Source: Hydractinia symbiolongicarpus
Lineage: Eukaryota; Cnidaria; Hydrozoa; Anthoathecata; Hydractiniidae
Assembly: GCF_029227915.1 (NCBI RefSeq)
Contig: NC_079879.1
Span: forward strand, 2,046,001-2,110,000
Length of the DNA stretch: 64,000 nucleotides
Direction of reading: 5' to 3'
Translations under genes and position numbers: made by a program
Notes under the pieces: model-generated
Told to the model about the DNA's origin: nothing
Seen by the model: the letters and a program-made list of their open reading frames with translations, nothing else
Databases searched by the model: none
Shown here: in pieces, positions 1 to 13,481 of the stretch
Layout of the letters: the number at the start of each line of letters is the position of its first letter
Position numbering within the stretch: position 1 is the stretch's first letter

Positions 1-1
1 A

Positions 2-374
2 CATGATTGCTGGAATTCAGCGATTGCACTGGGCGCTGTGATAGCGCTTCATTTAAAAATCTAGATAAATAAGTCATTTTGACATGTGGGACCAATCCTA
101 GCCGCTGGAGCTCGTTGAGGAAATAGAGACATTTTCAAAAACTACATTTTATTGATTTTCTAACGATATAAGTCCGTTTCAGTTACAACGGTTGAGTCAC
201 ATATTTGTACCAACATGTATTTAGCGATATTTTTCTGATATTACTAGGTTGCATCGCTTTTAACAGTGAAACGATCGACTGTGGGTCTTAATTGAACTGA
301 TTTTGGACTTTGACCTTATAAATATTATAAATGGGGCAATTGGACTCCAAGAAAAAGCATTCTTCTTAATTTGA
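2..374 (+). repeat. Reference satellite monomer (subfamily A)
   Basis: This is the first full monomer in the CATGAT phase, given as the exemplar. In order it holds an A-type head (GAATTCAGCGATTGCACTGG, with an EcoRI site), a middle reading GACATGTGGGACCAATCC, an AT-rich stretch, the short inverted repeat CCGTT/AACGG, TGAGTCA at 193-199, the constant core, CCTTATAAAT, and a tail ending TTCTTCTTAATTTGA. The start is arbitrary, because variation shows that tails are linked to the following head. Strand is also arbitrary, as nothing here sets a biological direction. Confidence 0.95.
181..323 (+). repeat. Constant core of the monomer (exemplar copy)
   Basis: The stretch from AGTTACAACGGTTG through CCAACATGTATTTAGCGA, TCTGATATTACTAGGTTGCA, GACTGTGGG and GATTTTGGACTTTGACC to CCTTATAAAT is nearly the same in monomers of every subfamily. 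Most differences in it are single CpG-type transitions, such as ATTCGTACC/ATTTGTACC and TAGCGATA/TAGTGATA. The rest of the monomer differs among subfamilies at many sites. The constancy may reflect selection on a bound sequence or frequent gene conversion; the sequence alone does not decide between these. Confidence 0.8.
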
Positions 375-1493
375 CATGATTGCTGGAACTCAGCGATTAC
401 ACTGGCCGCTGTGGGAGCGCTTAAATGAAGAATTTAGATAAATATGTCATTTTGTACTGTGGGACCAATCCTAGCCGTTAACGCGCGCTGAGAAAACATA
501 GACAGCTTCCAAAACCACAATTCATTGATTTTCTAATGGTATAAGTCCGTTTCAGTTACAACGGTTGCGTCACATATTCGTACCAACATGTATTTAGCGA
601 TATTTTTCTGATATTACTAGGTTGCATCGCTTTTAACAGTGAAGCCATTGACTGTGGGACTTAATTGCACTGATTTTGGACTTTGACCTTATAAATGTGA
701 TAAATGAGACAATTGGACGCCAAGAAATAACATTCTTCTTAATGTGACATGATTGCTGGAATTCAGCGATTGCACTGGGCGCTGTGATAGCGCTTTATTT
801 AAAAATCTAGATAAATAAGTCATTTTGACATGTGGGACCAATTCTAGCCGCTGGCGCTCGTTGAGGAAATAGAGACATTTTCAAAAACTACATTTTATTG
901 ATTTTCTAACGATATAAGTCCGTTTCAGTTACAACGGTTGAGTCACATATTTGTACCAACATGTATTTAGCGATATTTTTCTGATATTACTAGGTTGCAT
1001 CGCTTTTAACAGTGAAACGATCGACTGTGGGTCTTAATTGAACTGATTTTGGACTTTGACCTTATAAATATTATAAATGGGGCAATTGGACTCCAAGAAA
1101 AAGCATTCTTCTTAATTTGACATGATTGCTGGAACTCAGCGATTACACTGGCCGCTGTGGTATCGCTTTAATGAAGAATTTAGATAAATATGTCATTTTG
1201 TACTATAGGACCAATCCTAGCCGTTAACGCGCGCTGAGAAAACATAGACAGTTTCCAAAACTACATTTCATTGATTTTCTAACGGTATAAGTCCGTTTCA
1301 GTTACAACGGTTGCGTCACATATTCGTACCAACATGTATTCAGCGATATTTTTCTGATATTACTAGGTTGCATCGCTTTTAACAGTGAAGCCATTGACTG
1401 TGGGACTTAATTGCACTGATTTTGGACTTTGACCTTATAAATGTGATAAATGAGACAATTGGACGCCAAGAAATAACATTCTTCTTAATGTGA

Positions 1494-4478
1494 CATGATT
1501 GCTGGAATTCAGCGATTGCACTGGGCGCTGTGATAGCGCTTCATTTAAAAATTTAGATAAATAAGTCATTTTGAAATGTAGGACCAATCCTAGCCGCTAG
1601 CGCTCGTTGAAGAAATAGAGACATTTTCAAAAACTACATTTTATTGATTTTCTAACGGTATAAGTCCGTTTCAGTTACAACGGTTGCGTCACATATTTGT
1701 ACCAACATGTATTTAGCGATATTTTTCTGATATTACTAGGTTGCATCGCTTTTAACAGTGACACGATTGACTGTGGGACTTAATTAAACTGATTTTGGAC
1801 TTTGACCTTATAAATATTATGAATGAGGCAATTGGACTCCAAGAAATAGCATTCTTCTTAATTTGACATGATTGCTGGAACTCAGCGATTACACTGGCCG
1901 CTGAGGTAGCGCTTTAATAAAGAATTTAGATAAATAAGTCATTTTGTACTGTGGGACCAATCCTATCCGTTAACGCGCGCTGAGAAAACATAGACAGTTT
2001 CCAAAAACTACATGTCATTGATTTTGTAACGGTATAAGTCCGTTTCAGTTACAACGGTTGCGTCACATAATCGTACCAACATGTATTTAGCGATATTTTT
2101 CTGATATTACTAGGTTGCATGGCTTTTAACAGTGAAGCGATTGACTGTGGGACTTAATTGAACTGATTTTGGACTTTTACCTTATAAATATTATAAATGA
2201 GGCAATTGGACTCCAAGAAAAAGCATTCTTCTTAATTTGACATGATTGCTGGAACTCAGCGATTACACTAGCCGCTGTGGTAGCGTTTTAATGAAGAATT
2301 TAGACAAATATGTCATTTTGTACTATAGGACCAATCCTAGCCGTTAACGCGCGCTGAGAAAATATAGACAGTTTCCAAAACTACATGTCATTGATTTTCT
2401 AACGGTATAAGTCCGTTTCAGTTACGACGGTTGCGTCACATATTCCAACCAACATGTATTTAGCGATATTTTTCTGATATTATTAGGTTGCATTGCTTTT
2501 AACAGTGAAACGATTGACTGTGGGACTTAATTAAACTGATTTTGGACTGTGACCTTATAAATGTGATGAATGAGCCACTTGGACTACAAGAAATAACATT
2601 CTTCTTAATTTGACATGATTGCTGGATCTCAGTGATTACACTGGGCGCTGTGGTAGCGCTTTAATGAAAAATTTAGATAAATAAATCAGTTATTACTGTG
2701 GGACCAATTCTAGCCTTTAACGCTCGCGGAGAAAACTGAGACAGTTTCAAAAACTACATTTCATTGTATTTCTAACAGTATCAGTCCGCTTCAGTTACAA
2801 CGGTTGCGTCACATATTCGTACCAACATGTATTTAGCGATTTTTTTCTGATATTACTAGGTTGCATCGCTTTTAACAGTGAAACGATTGACTGTGGGACT
2901 TAATTGCACTGATTTTGGACTTTGACCTTATAAATGAGATAAATGAGCCAATTTGACTCCAAGAAACAACATTCTTCTTAATCTGACATGATTGCTGGAA
3001 CTCCTCGATTACACTGGCCGCTGTGGTATCGCGTTGTTTAAAAATTTAGATTAGTATGTCATTTTGTACTATGGGACCAATTGTAGCCCTTAGCACGCGC
3101 TGAAAAAGTAGAGACAGTTTCAAAAACTACATTTCATTGACTTTCTAACAGTATCAGTCGACTTGAGTTACAATGGTTGCGTCACATATTCGTACCAACA
3201 TGTGTTTAGTGATATTTTTCTGATATTACTAGGTTGCATCGCTTTTAACAGGGAAACGATCGACTGTGGGACTTAATTGCACTGATTTTGGACTTTGACC
3301 TTATAAATGTGATAAATGAGCCAATTTGACTCCAAGAAACAACATTCCTCTTAATCTGACATGATTGCTGGAACTCAGCGATTTCACAGGGTGCTGTGGT
3401 AGCGCGTTATTTAAACATTTAGATTAGTATGTCATTTTGTACTCTGGGACTAATCGTAGCCCTTAGCACGCGCTGAAAAAGTAGAGACAGTTTCAAAAAC
3501 TACATTTAATTGACTTTCTAACAGTATCAGTCTGCTTGAGTTACAACAGTTGCGTCACATATTCGTACGAACATGTTTTTAGTGATATTTTTCTAATTTT
3601 AATAGGTTGCATCGCTTTTAACAGTGAAACGATCGACTGTGGGACTTAATTGAACTGATTTTGGACTTTGACCTTATAAATATTATAAATGAGGCAATTG
3701 GACTCCAAGAAATAGCATTCTTCTTAATTTGACATGATTGCTGGAACTCAGCGATTACACTGGCCGCTGTGGGAGCGCTTAAATGAAGAATTTAGATAAA
3801 TATGTCATTTTGTACTGTGGGACCAAACCTAGCCGTTACCGCGCGCTGAGAAAACATAGACAGCTTCCAAAACCACATTTCATTGATTTTCTAACGGTAT
3901 AAGTCCCTTTCAGTTACAACGGTTGCGTCACATATTCGTACCAACATGTATTTAGCGATATTTTTCTGATATTACTAGGTTGCATCGCTTTTAACAATGA
4001 AGCGATTGACTGTGGGACTTAATTTCACTGATTTTGGACTTTGACCTTATAAATGTGATAAATGAGACAATTGGACGCCAAGAAATAACATTCTTCTTAA
4101 TGTGACATGATTGCTGGAATTCAGCGGTTGCACTTGGCGCTGTGATAGCGCTTCATTTAAAAATTTAGATAAACAAGTCATTGTGAAATGTGGGACCAAT
4201 CCTAGCCGCTAGCGCTCGTTGAAGAAATAGAGACATTTTCAAAAACTACATTTTATTGATTTTCTAACGGTATAATTCCGTTTCAGTTACAACGGTTGCG
4301 TCACATATTTGTACCAACATGTATTTAGCGATATTTTTCTGATATTACTAGGTTGCATCGCTTTTAACAGTGAAACGATTGACTGTGGGACTTAATTGCA
4401 CTGATTTTGGACTTTGACCTTATAAATGTGATAAATAAGCCAATTTGACGCCAAGAAATAACATTCTTCTTAATGTGA
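1494..4478 (+). repeat. Mixed satellite block, order A B B D C' C B A
   Basis: Eight monomers start at 1494, 1867, 2241, 2614, 2987, 3360, 3733 and 4106. The D monomer (2614) has GATCTCAGTGATTACACTG and AAATCAGTTATTACTG. The C' monomer (2987) has the private change GAACTCCTCGATTACAC. The part from 2614 on recurs at 55167 (offset 52,553 bp) with the same private variants: GAACTCCTCGATT, GTTACCGCGCGC, AAGTCCCTTTCAG and CAGCGGTTGCACTTGG. Confidence 0.85.
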
Positions 4479-7400
4479 CATGATTGCTGGAATTCAGCGA
4501 TTGCACTGGGCGCTGTGATAGCGCTTCATTTAAAAATCTAGATAAATAAGTCATTTTGACATGTGGGACCAATCCTAGCCGCTGGAGCTCGTTGAGGAAA
4601 TAGAGACATTTTCAAAAACTACATTTTATTGATTTTCTAACGATATAAGTCCGTTTCAGTTACAACGGTTGAGTCACATATTTGTACCAACATGTATTTA
4701 GCGATATTTTTCTGATATTACTAGGTTGCATCGCTTTTAACAGTGAAACGATCGACTGTGGGTCTTAATTGAACTGATTTTGGACTTTGACCTTATAAAT
4801 ATTATAAATGGGGCAATTGGACTCCAAGAAAAAGCATTCTTCTTAATTTGACATGATTGCTGGAACTCAGCGATTACACTAGCCGCTGCGGTAGCGCTTT
4901 AATGAAGAATTTAGATAAATATGTCATTTTGTACTATAGGACCAATCCTAGCCGTTAACGCGCGCTGAGAAAACATAGACAGTTTCCAAAACTACATTTC
5001 ATTGATTTTCTAACGGTATAAGTCCGTTTCAGTTACAACGGTAGCGTCACATATTCGTACCAACATGTATTCAGCGATATATTTCTGATATTACTAGGTT
5101 GCATCGCTTTTAACAGTGAAGCCATTGACTGTGGGACTTAATTGCACTGATTTTGGACTTTGACCTTATAAATGTGATAAATGAGACAATTGGACGCCAA
5201 GAAATAACATTCTTCTTAATGTGACATGATTGCTGGAATTCAGCGATTGCACTGGGCGCTGTGATAGCGCTTCATTTAAAAATTTAGATAAATAAGTCAT
5301 TTTGAAATGTGGGACCAATCCTAGCCGCTAGCACTCGTTGAAGAAATAGAGACATTTTCAAAAACTACATTTTAGTGATTTTCTAACGGTATAAGTCCGT
5401 TTCAGTTACAACGGTTGCGTCACATATTTGTACCAACATGTATTTAGCGATATTTTTCTGATATTACTAGGTTGCATCGCTTTTAACAGTGAAACGATTG
5501 ACTGTGGGACTTAATTGCACTGATTTTGGACTTTGACCTTATAAATGTGATAAATAAGCCAATTTGACGCCAAGAAATAACATTATTCTTAATTTGACAT
5601 GATTGCTGGAGTTCAGCGATTGCACTGGGCGCTGTGATAGCGCTTCATTTAAAAATCTAGATAAATAAGTCATTTTGAAATGTGGGACCAATCCTAGCCG
5701 CTAGCGCTCGTTGAGGAAATAGAGACATTTTCAAAAACTACATTTTATTGATTTTCTAACGGTATAAGTCCGTTTCTGTTACAACGGTTGAGTCACATAT
5801 TTGTACCAACATGTATTTAGCGATATTTTTCTGATATTACTAGGTTGCATCGCTTTTAACAGTGAAACGATCGACTGTGGGACTTAATTGAACTGATTTT
5901 GGACTTTGACCTTATAAATATTATAAATGAGCCAATTTGACGCCAAGAAACAACATTCTTCTTAATGTGACATGATTGCTGGAATTCAGCGATTGCACTG
6001 GGCGCTGTGATAGCGCTTCATTTAAAAATCTAGATAAATAAGTCATTTTGACATGTGGGACCAATCCTAGCCGCTGGCGCTCGTTGAGGAAATAGAGACA
6101 TTTTCAAAAACTACATTTTATTGATTTTCTAACGGTATAAGTCCGTTTCAGTTACAACGGTTGAGTCACATATTTGTACCAACATGTATTTAGCGATATT
6201 TTTCTGATATTACTAGGTTGCATCGCTTTTAACAGTGAAACGATCGACTGTGGGTCTTAATTGAACTGATTTTGGACTTTGACCTTATAAATATTATAAA
6301 TGGGGCAATTGGACTCCAAGAAAAAGCATTCTTCTTAATTTGACATGATTGCTGGAACTCAGCGATTACACTAGCCGCTGCGGTAGCGCTTTAATGAAGA
6401 ATTTAGATAAATATGTCATTTTGTACTATAGGACCAATCCTAGCCGTTAACGCGCGCTGAGAAAACATAGACAGTTTCCAAAACTACATTTCATTGATTT
6501 TCTAACGGTATAAGTCCGTTTCAGTTACAACGGTAGCGTCACATATTCGTACCAACATGTATTCAGCGATATTTTTCTGATATTACTAGGTTGCATCGCT
6601 TTTAACAGTGAAGCCATTGACTGTGGGACTTAATTGCACTGATTTTGGACTTTGACCTTATAAATGTGATAAATGAGACAATTGGACGCCAAGAAATAAC
6701 ATTCTTCTTAATGTGACATGATTGCTGGAATTCAGCGATTGCACTGGGCGCTGTGATAGCGCTTCATTTAAAAATTTAGATAAATAAGTCATTTTGAAAT
6801 GTGGGACCAATCCTAGCCGCTAGCGCTCGTTGAAGAAATAGAGACATTTTCAAAAACTACATTTTAGTGATTTTCTAACGGTATAAGTCCGTTTCAGTTA
6901 CAACGGTTGCGTCACATATTTGTACCAACATGTATTTAGCGATATTTTTCTGATATTACTAGGTTGCATCGCTTTTAACAGTGAAACGATTGACTGTGGG
7001 ACTTAATTGCACTGATTTTGGACTTTGACCTTATAAATGTGATAAATAAGCCAATTTGACGCCAAGAAATAACATTATTCTTAATTTGACATGATTGCTG
7101 GAATTCAGCGATTGCACTGGGCGCTGTGATAGCGCTTCATTTAAAAATCTAGATAAATAAGTCATTTTGAAATGTGGGACCAATCCTAGCCGCTAGCGCT
7201 CGTTGAGGAAATAGAGACATTTTCAAAAACTACATTTTATTGATTTTCTAACGGTATAAGTCCGTTTCTGTTACAACGGTTGAGTCACATATTTGTACCA
7301 ACATGTATTTAGCGATATTTTTCTGATATTACTAGGTTGCATCGCTTTTAACAGTGAAACGATCGACTGTGGGACTTAATTGAACTGATTTTGGACTTTG

Positions 7401-8955
7401 ACCTTATAAATATTATAAATGAGCCAATTTGACGCCAAGAAACAACATTCTTCTTAATGTGACATGATTGCTGGAATTCAGCGATTGCACTGGGCGCTGT
7501 GATAGCGCTTCATTTAAAAATCTAGATAAATAAGTCATTTTGACATGTGGGACCAATCCTAGCCGCTGGCGCTCGTTGAGGAAATAGAGACATTTTCAAA
7601 AACTACATTTTATTGATTTTCTAACGGTATAAGTCCGTTTCAGTTACAACGGTTGAGTCACATATTTGTACCAACATGTATTTAGCGATATTTTTCTGAT
7701 ATTACTAGGTTGCATCGCTTTTAACAGTGAAACGATCGACTGTTGGTCTTAATTGAACTGATTTTGGACTTTGACCTTATAAATATTATAAATGAGGCAA
7801 TTGGACTCCAAGAAAAAGCATTCTTCTTAATTTGACATAATTGCTGGAACTCAGCGATTACACTAGCCGCTGCGGTAGCGCTTTAATGAAGAATTTAGAT
7901 AAATATGTCATTTTGTACTATAGGACCAATCCTAGCCGTTAACGCGCGCTGAGAAAACATAGACAGTTTCCAAAACTACATTTCATTGATTTTCTAACGG
8001 TATAAGTCCGTTTCAGTTACAACGGTAGCGTCACATATTCGTACCAACATGTATTCAGCGATATTTTTCTGATATTACTAGGTTGCATCGCTTTTAACAG
8101 TGAAGCCATTGACTGTGGGACTTAATTGCACTGATTTTGGACTTTGACCTTATAAATGTGATAAATGAGACAATTGGACGCCAAGAAATAACATTCTTCT
8201 TAATGTGACATGATTGCTGGAATTCAGCGATTGCACTGGGCGCTGTGATAGCGCTTCATTTAAAAATTTAGATAAATAAGTCATTTTGAAATGTGGGACC
8301 AATCCTAGCCGCTAGCGCTCGTTGAAGAAATGGAGACATTTTCAAAAACTACATTTTATTGATTTTCTAACGGTATAAGTCCGTTTCAGTTACAACGGTT
8401 GCGTCACATATTTGTACCAACATGTATTTAGCGATATTTTTCTGATATTACTAGGTTGCATCGCTTTTAACAGTGAAACGATTGACTGTGGGACTTAATT
8501 GCACTGATTTTGGACTTTGACCTTATAAATGTGATAAATAAGCCAATTTGACGCCAAGAAATAACATTCTTCTTAATGTGACATGATTGCTGGAATTCAG
8601 CGATTGCACTGGGCGCTGTGATAGCGCTTCATTTAAAAATCTAGATAAATAAGTCATTTTGAAATGTGGGACCAATCCTAGCCGCTAGCGCTCGTTGAGG
8701 AAATAGAGACAGTTTCCAAAAACTACATGTCATTGATTTTGTAACGGTATAAGTCCGTTTCAGTTACAACGGTTGCGTCACATATTCGTACCAACATGTA
8801 TTTAGCGATATTTTTCTGATATTATTAGGTTGCATGGCTTTTAACAGTGAAGCGATTGACTGTGGGACTTAATTGCACTGATTTTGGACTTTGACCTTAT
8901 AAATATTATAAATGAGGCAATTGGACTCCAAGAAAAAGCATTCTTCTTAATTTGA
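4479..8955 (+). repeat. ABAA tetramer higher-order repeat, 1,492 bp, three copies
   Basis: Twelve monomers (starts 4479, 4852, 5225, 5598, 5971, 6344, 6717, 7090, 7463, 7836, 8209, 8582) form A B A A three times. The marker AGCCGCTGCGGTAGCG sits at 4881, 6373 and 7865, exactly 1,492 bp apart. AACATTATTCTTAATTTG before 5598 recurs before 7090, again 1,492 bp on. The last monomer (8582) is a hybrid: an A head switches to GACAGTTTCCAAAAACTACA and ATTTTGTAACGG, forms seen in the monomer at 1867. Confidence 0.92.
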
Positions 8956-11900
8956 CATGATTGCTGGAACTCAGCGATTACACTAGCCGCTGTGGTAGCG
9001 CTTTAATGAAGAATTTAGACAAATATGTCATTTTGTACTATAGGACCAATCCTAGCCGTTAACGCGCGCTGAGAAAATATAGACAGTTTCCAAAACTACA
9101 TGTCATTGATTTTCTAACGGTATAAGTCCGTTTCAGTTACAACGGTTGCGTCACATATTCCAACGAACATGTATTTAGCGATATTTTTCTGATATTACTA
9201 GGTTGCATTGCTTTTAACAGTGAAACGATTGACTGTGGGACTTAATTAAACTGATTTTGGACTGTGACCTTATAAATGTGATAAATGAGCCACTTGGACT
9301 ACAAGAAATAACATTCTTCTTAATTTGACATGATTGCTGGATCTCAGTGATTACAGTGGGCGCTGTGGTAGCGCTTTAATGAAAAATTTAGATAAATAAA
9401 TCAGTTATTACTGTGGGACCAATTCTAGCCTTTAACGCGCGCTGAGAAAACTGAGACAGTTTCAAAAACTACATTTCCTTGTATTTCTAACAGTATCAGT
9501 CCGCTTCAGTTACAACGGTTGCGTCACATATTCGTACCAACATGTATTTAGCGATTTTTTTCTGATGTTACTAGGTTGCATCGCTTTTAACAGTGAAACG
9601 ATTGACTGTGGGACTTAATTGCACTGATTTTGGACTTTGACCTTATAAATGAGATAAATGAGCCAATTTGACTCCAAGAAACAACATTCTTCTTAATCTG
9701 ACATGATTGCTGGGACTCAGCGATTACACTGGCCGCTGTGGTATCGCATTATTTAAAAATTTAGATTAGTATGTCATTTTGTACTATGGGACCAATTGTA
9801 GCCCTTAGCACGCGCTGAAAAAGTAGAGACAGTTTCAAAAACTACATTTCATTGACTTTCTAACAGTATCAGTCGGCTTGAGTTACAATGGTTGCGTCAC
9901 ATATTCGTACCAACATGTATTTAGTGATATTTTTCTGATATTACTAGGTTGCATCGCTTTTAACAGGGAAACGATCGACTGTGGGACTTAATTGAACTGA
10001 TTTTGGACTTTCACCTTATAAATATTATAAATGAGGCAATTGGATTCCAAGAAATAGCATTCTTCTTAATTTGACATGATTGCTGGAACTCAGCGATTAC
10101 ACTGGCCGCTGTGGGAGCGCTTCATTTAAAAATCTACATAAATAAGTCATTTTGAAATGTGGAACCAATCCTAGCCGCTAGCGCTCGTTGAAGAAATAGA
10201 GACATTTTCAAAAACTACATTTTATTGATTTTCTAACGGTATAAGTCCGTTTCAGTTACAACGGTTGCGTCACATATTTGTACCAACATGTATTTAGCGA
10301 TATTTTTCTGATATTACTAGGTTGTATCGCTTTTAACAGTGAAACGATTGACTGTGGGACTTAATTGCACTGATTTTGGACTTTGACCTTATAAATGTGA
10401 TAAATAAGCCAATTTGACGCCAAGAAATAACATTCTTCCTAATGTGACATGATTGCTGGAATTCAGCGATTGCACTGGGCGCTGTGATAGCGCTTCATTT
10501 AAAAATCTACATAAATAAGTCATTTTGAAATGTGGGACCAATCCTAGCCGCTAGCGCTCGTTAAAGAAATAGAGACATTTTCAAAAACTACATGTCATTG
10601 ATTTTGTAACGGTATAAGTCCGTTTCAGTTACAACGGTTGCGTCACATATTCGTACCAACATGTATTTAGCGATATTTTTCTGATATTACTAGGTTGCAT
10701 CGCTTTTAACAGTGAAGCGATTGACTGTGGGACTTAATTGCACTGATTTTGGACTTTGACCTTATAAATGTGATAAATGAGGAAATTGGACTCCAAGAAA
10801 TAACATTCTTCTTAGTTTGAAATGATTGCTGGAACTCAGCGATTACACTGGGCGCTGTGGTAGCGCTTTAATGAAAAATTTAGATAAATATGTCATTTTG
10901 TACTGTGGGACCAATCGTAGCCCTTAGCACGCGCTGAAAAAGTAGAGACAGTTTCAAAAACTACATTTCATTGACTTTCTAACAGTATCAGTCGGCTTGA
11001 GTTACAACGGTTGCGTCACATATTCGTACCAACATGTATTTAGTGATATTTTTCTGATATTACTAGGTTGCATCGCTTATAACAGTGAAACGATCGACTG
11101 TGGGACTTAATTGAACTGATTTTGGACTTTGACCTTATAAATACTATAAATGAGGCAATTGGACTCCAAGAAAAAGCATTCTTCTTAATTTGACATGATT
11201 GCTGGAACTAAGCGATTACACTAGCCGCTATGGTAGCGCTTTAATGAAGAATTTAGATAAATATGTCATTTTGTACTATAGGACCAATCCTAGCCGTTAA
11301 CGCGCGCTGAGAAAACATAGACAGTTTCCAAAACTACATGTCATTGATTTTCGAACGGTATAAGTCCGTTTCAGTTACATCAGTTGTGTCACATATTCGA
11401 ACCAACATGTATTTAGCGATATTTTTCTGATATTACTAGGTTGCATCGCTTTTAACAGTGAAACGATTGACTGTGTGACTTAATTAAACCGATTTTGGAC
11501 TGTGACCTTATAAATGTGATGAATGAGCCACTTGGACTACAAGAAATAACATTCTTCTTAATTTGACATGATTGCTGGATCTCAGTGATTACACTGGGCG
11601 CTGTGGTAGCGCTTTAATGAAAAATTTAGATAAATAAAGCAGTTGTTACTGTGGGACCAATTCTAGCCTTTAACGCGCGCTGAGAAAACTGAGACAGTTT
11701 CAAAAACTACATTTCATTGTATTTCTAACAGTATCAGTCCGCTTTAGTTACAACAGTTGCGTCACATATTCGTACCAACATGTATTTAGCAATATTTTTC
11801 TGATATTACTAGGTTGCATCGCTTTTAACAGTGAAACGATTGACTGTGGGACTTAATTGCACTGATTTTGGACTTTGACCTTATAAATGTGATAAATGAG

Positions 11901-13481
11901 CCAATTTGACTCCAAGAAACAACATTCTTTTTAATCTGACATGATTGCTGGAACTCAGCGATTTCACTGGCCGCTGTGGTATCGCGTTATTTAAAAATTT
12001 AGATTAGTATGTCATTTTGTACTGTGGGACAAATTGTAGCCCTTAGCACGCGCTAAAAAAGTAGAGACAGTTTCAAAAACTACATTTCATTGACTTTCTA
12101 ACAGTATCAGTGGGCTTGAGTTAAAATGGTTGCGTCACATATTCGTACCAACATGTATTTAGCGATATTTTTCTGATATTACTAGGTTGCAACGCTTTTA
12201 ACAGGGAAACGATCGACTGTGGGACTTAATTGAACTGATTTTGGACTTTGACCTTATAAATATTATAAATGAGGCAATTGGACTCCAAGAAATAGCATTC
12301 TTCTTAATTTGACATGATTGCTGGAACTCAGCGATTACACTGGCCGCTGTGGTATCGCTTTAATGAAGAATTTAGATAAATATGTCATTTCGTACTGTGG
12401 GACCAATCCTAGCCGTTAACGCGCGCTGAGAAAACATAGACAGCTTCCAAAACCACATTTCATTGATATTCTAACGGTATAAGTCCGTTTCAGTTACAAC
12501 AGTTGCGTCACATATTCGTACCAACATGTATTTAGCGATATTTTTCTGATATTACTAGGTAGCATCGCTTTTAACAATGAACGATTGACTGTGGGACTTA
12601 ATTTCACTGATTTTGGACTTTGACCTTATAAATGTGATAAATGAGGAAATTGGACTCCAAGAAATAACATTCTTCTTATTGTGACATGATTGCTGCAATT
12701 CAGCAATTGCACTGGGCGGTGTGATAGCGCTTCATTTAAAAATTCAGATAAATAAGTCATTTTGAAATGTGGGACCAATCCTAGCCGCTAGCGCTCGTTG
12801 AAGAAATAGAGACATTTTCAAGAACTACATTTCATTGATTTTCTAACGGTATAAGTCCGTTTCAGTTAAAACGGTTGCGTCACATATTTGTACCAACATG
12901 TATTTAGCGATATTTTTCTGATATTACTAGGTTGCATAGCTTTTAACAGTGAAACGATTGACTGTGGGACTTAATTGCACTGATTTTGGACTTTGACCTT
13001 ATAAATGTGATAAATGAGCCAATTTGACTCCAAGAAACAACATTCTTCTTAATCTGACATGATTGCTGGAACTCAGCGATTTCACAGGGTGGTTGGGTAG
13101 CGCGTTATTTAAAAATTTAGATTAGTATGTCATTTTGTACTGTGGGACCAATTGTAGCCCTTAGCACGCGCTGAAAAAGTAGAGACAGTTTCAAAAACTA
13201 CATTTCATTGATTTTCTAACGGTATAAGTCCGTTGCGGTTACAACGGTTGCGTCACATATTCGTACCAACATGTATTTAGCGATATTTTTCTGATGTTAC
13301 TAGGTTGCATCGCTTTTAACAATGAAGCGATTGACTGTGGGACTTAATTTCACTGATTTTGGACTTTGACCTTATAAATGTGATAAATGAGGAAATTGGA
13401 CTCCAAAAAATAACATTCTTCTTAGTTTGAAATGATTGCGGGAACTCAGCGATTACACTGGGCGCTGTGGTAGCGCTTTAA
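8956..13481 (+). repeat. Mixed satellite block, order B D C' B/A A F B D C' B A C F
   Basis: Monomers start at 8956, 9329, 9702, 10075, 10448, 10821, 11194, 11567, 11940, 12313, 12685, 13058 and 13431. The one at 10075 is a B head (GTGGGAGCGC) joined to an A middle (TTCATTTAAAAATCTACATA). F monomers (10821, 13431) begin AATGATTGC after CTTAGTTTGA. Most of the block recurs at 59337-64000 with shared private variants, including ATTCCAACGAACATG, GGAACTAAGCGATTAC, AACAATGAACGATTG and TTCAGCAATTGCACTGG. The last F monomer is cut by the transposon-like insertion. Confidence 0.85.
13478..13481. other. Target site, left copy (TTAA)
   Basis: The interrupted monomer reads GTAGCGCTTTAA immediately before the element. 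Uninterrupted relatives, for example the F monomer at 10821, read GCGCTTTAATGAAAAATTT, so the element entered at TTAA. The flank to the right begins TTAT, consistent with a TTAA duplication with one later substitution. Confidence 0.8.

Larger units (their letters stand above)
2..1493 (+). repeat. AB dimer higher-order repeat, 746 bp, two copies
   Basis: Monomers at 2, 375, 748 and 1121 alternate A, B, A, B. The two A copies share GACATGTGGGACCAAT, GGGTCTTAATTGAACTG and the tail ATGGGGCAATTGGACTCC. The two B copies share GAAGCCATTGACTGTGGG and the tail GAGACAATTGGACGCC. This gives a 746 bp dimer. The two B heads differ slightly (GTGGGAGCGCTTAAATG against GTGGTATCGCTTTAATG), so the copies are not identical. 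Confidence 0.85.

Noticed and set aside
314-341. TATA-like CCTTATAAATATTATAAATG as a real promoter
   Set aside because: It is present in every monomer of an AT-rich satellite with no gene downstream. I kept it only as a minor remark, not as a promoter feature.
541-600. CENP-B box candidate around ATTCGTACCAACATG
   Set aside because: TTCG, four bases and A match the first half of the core motif, but the required CGGG is replaced by ATGT-type sequence in every monomer I read. No other site fits better.
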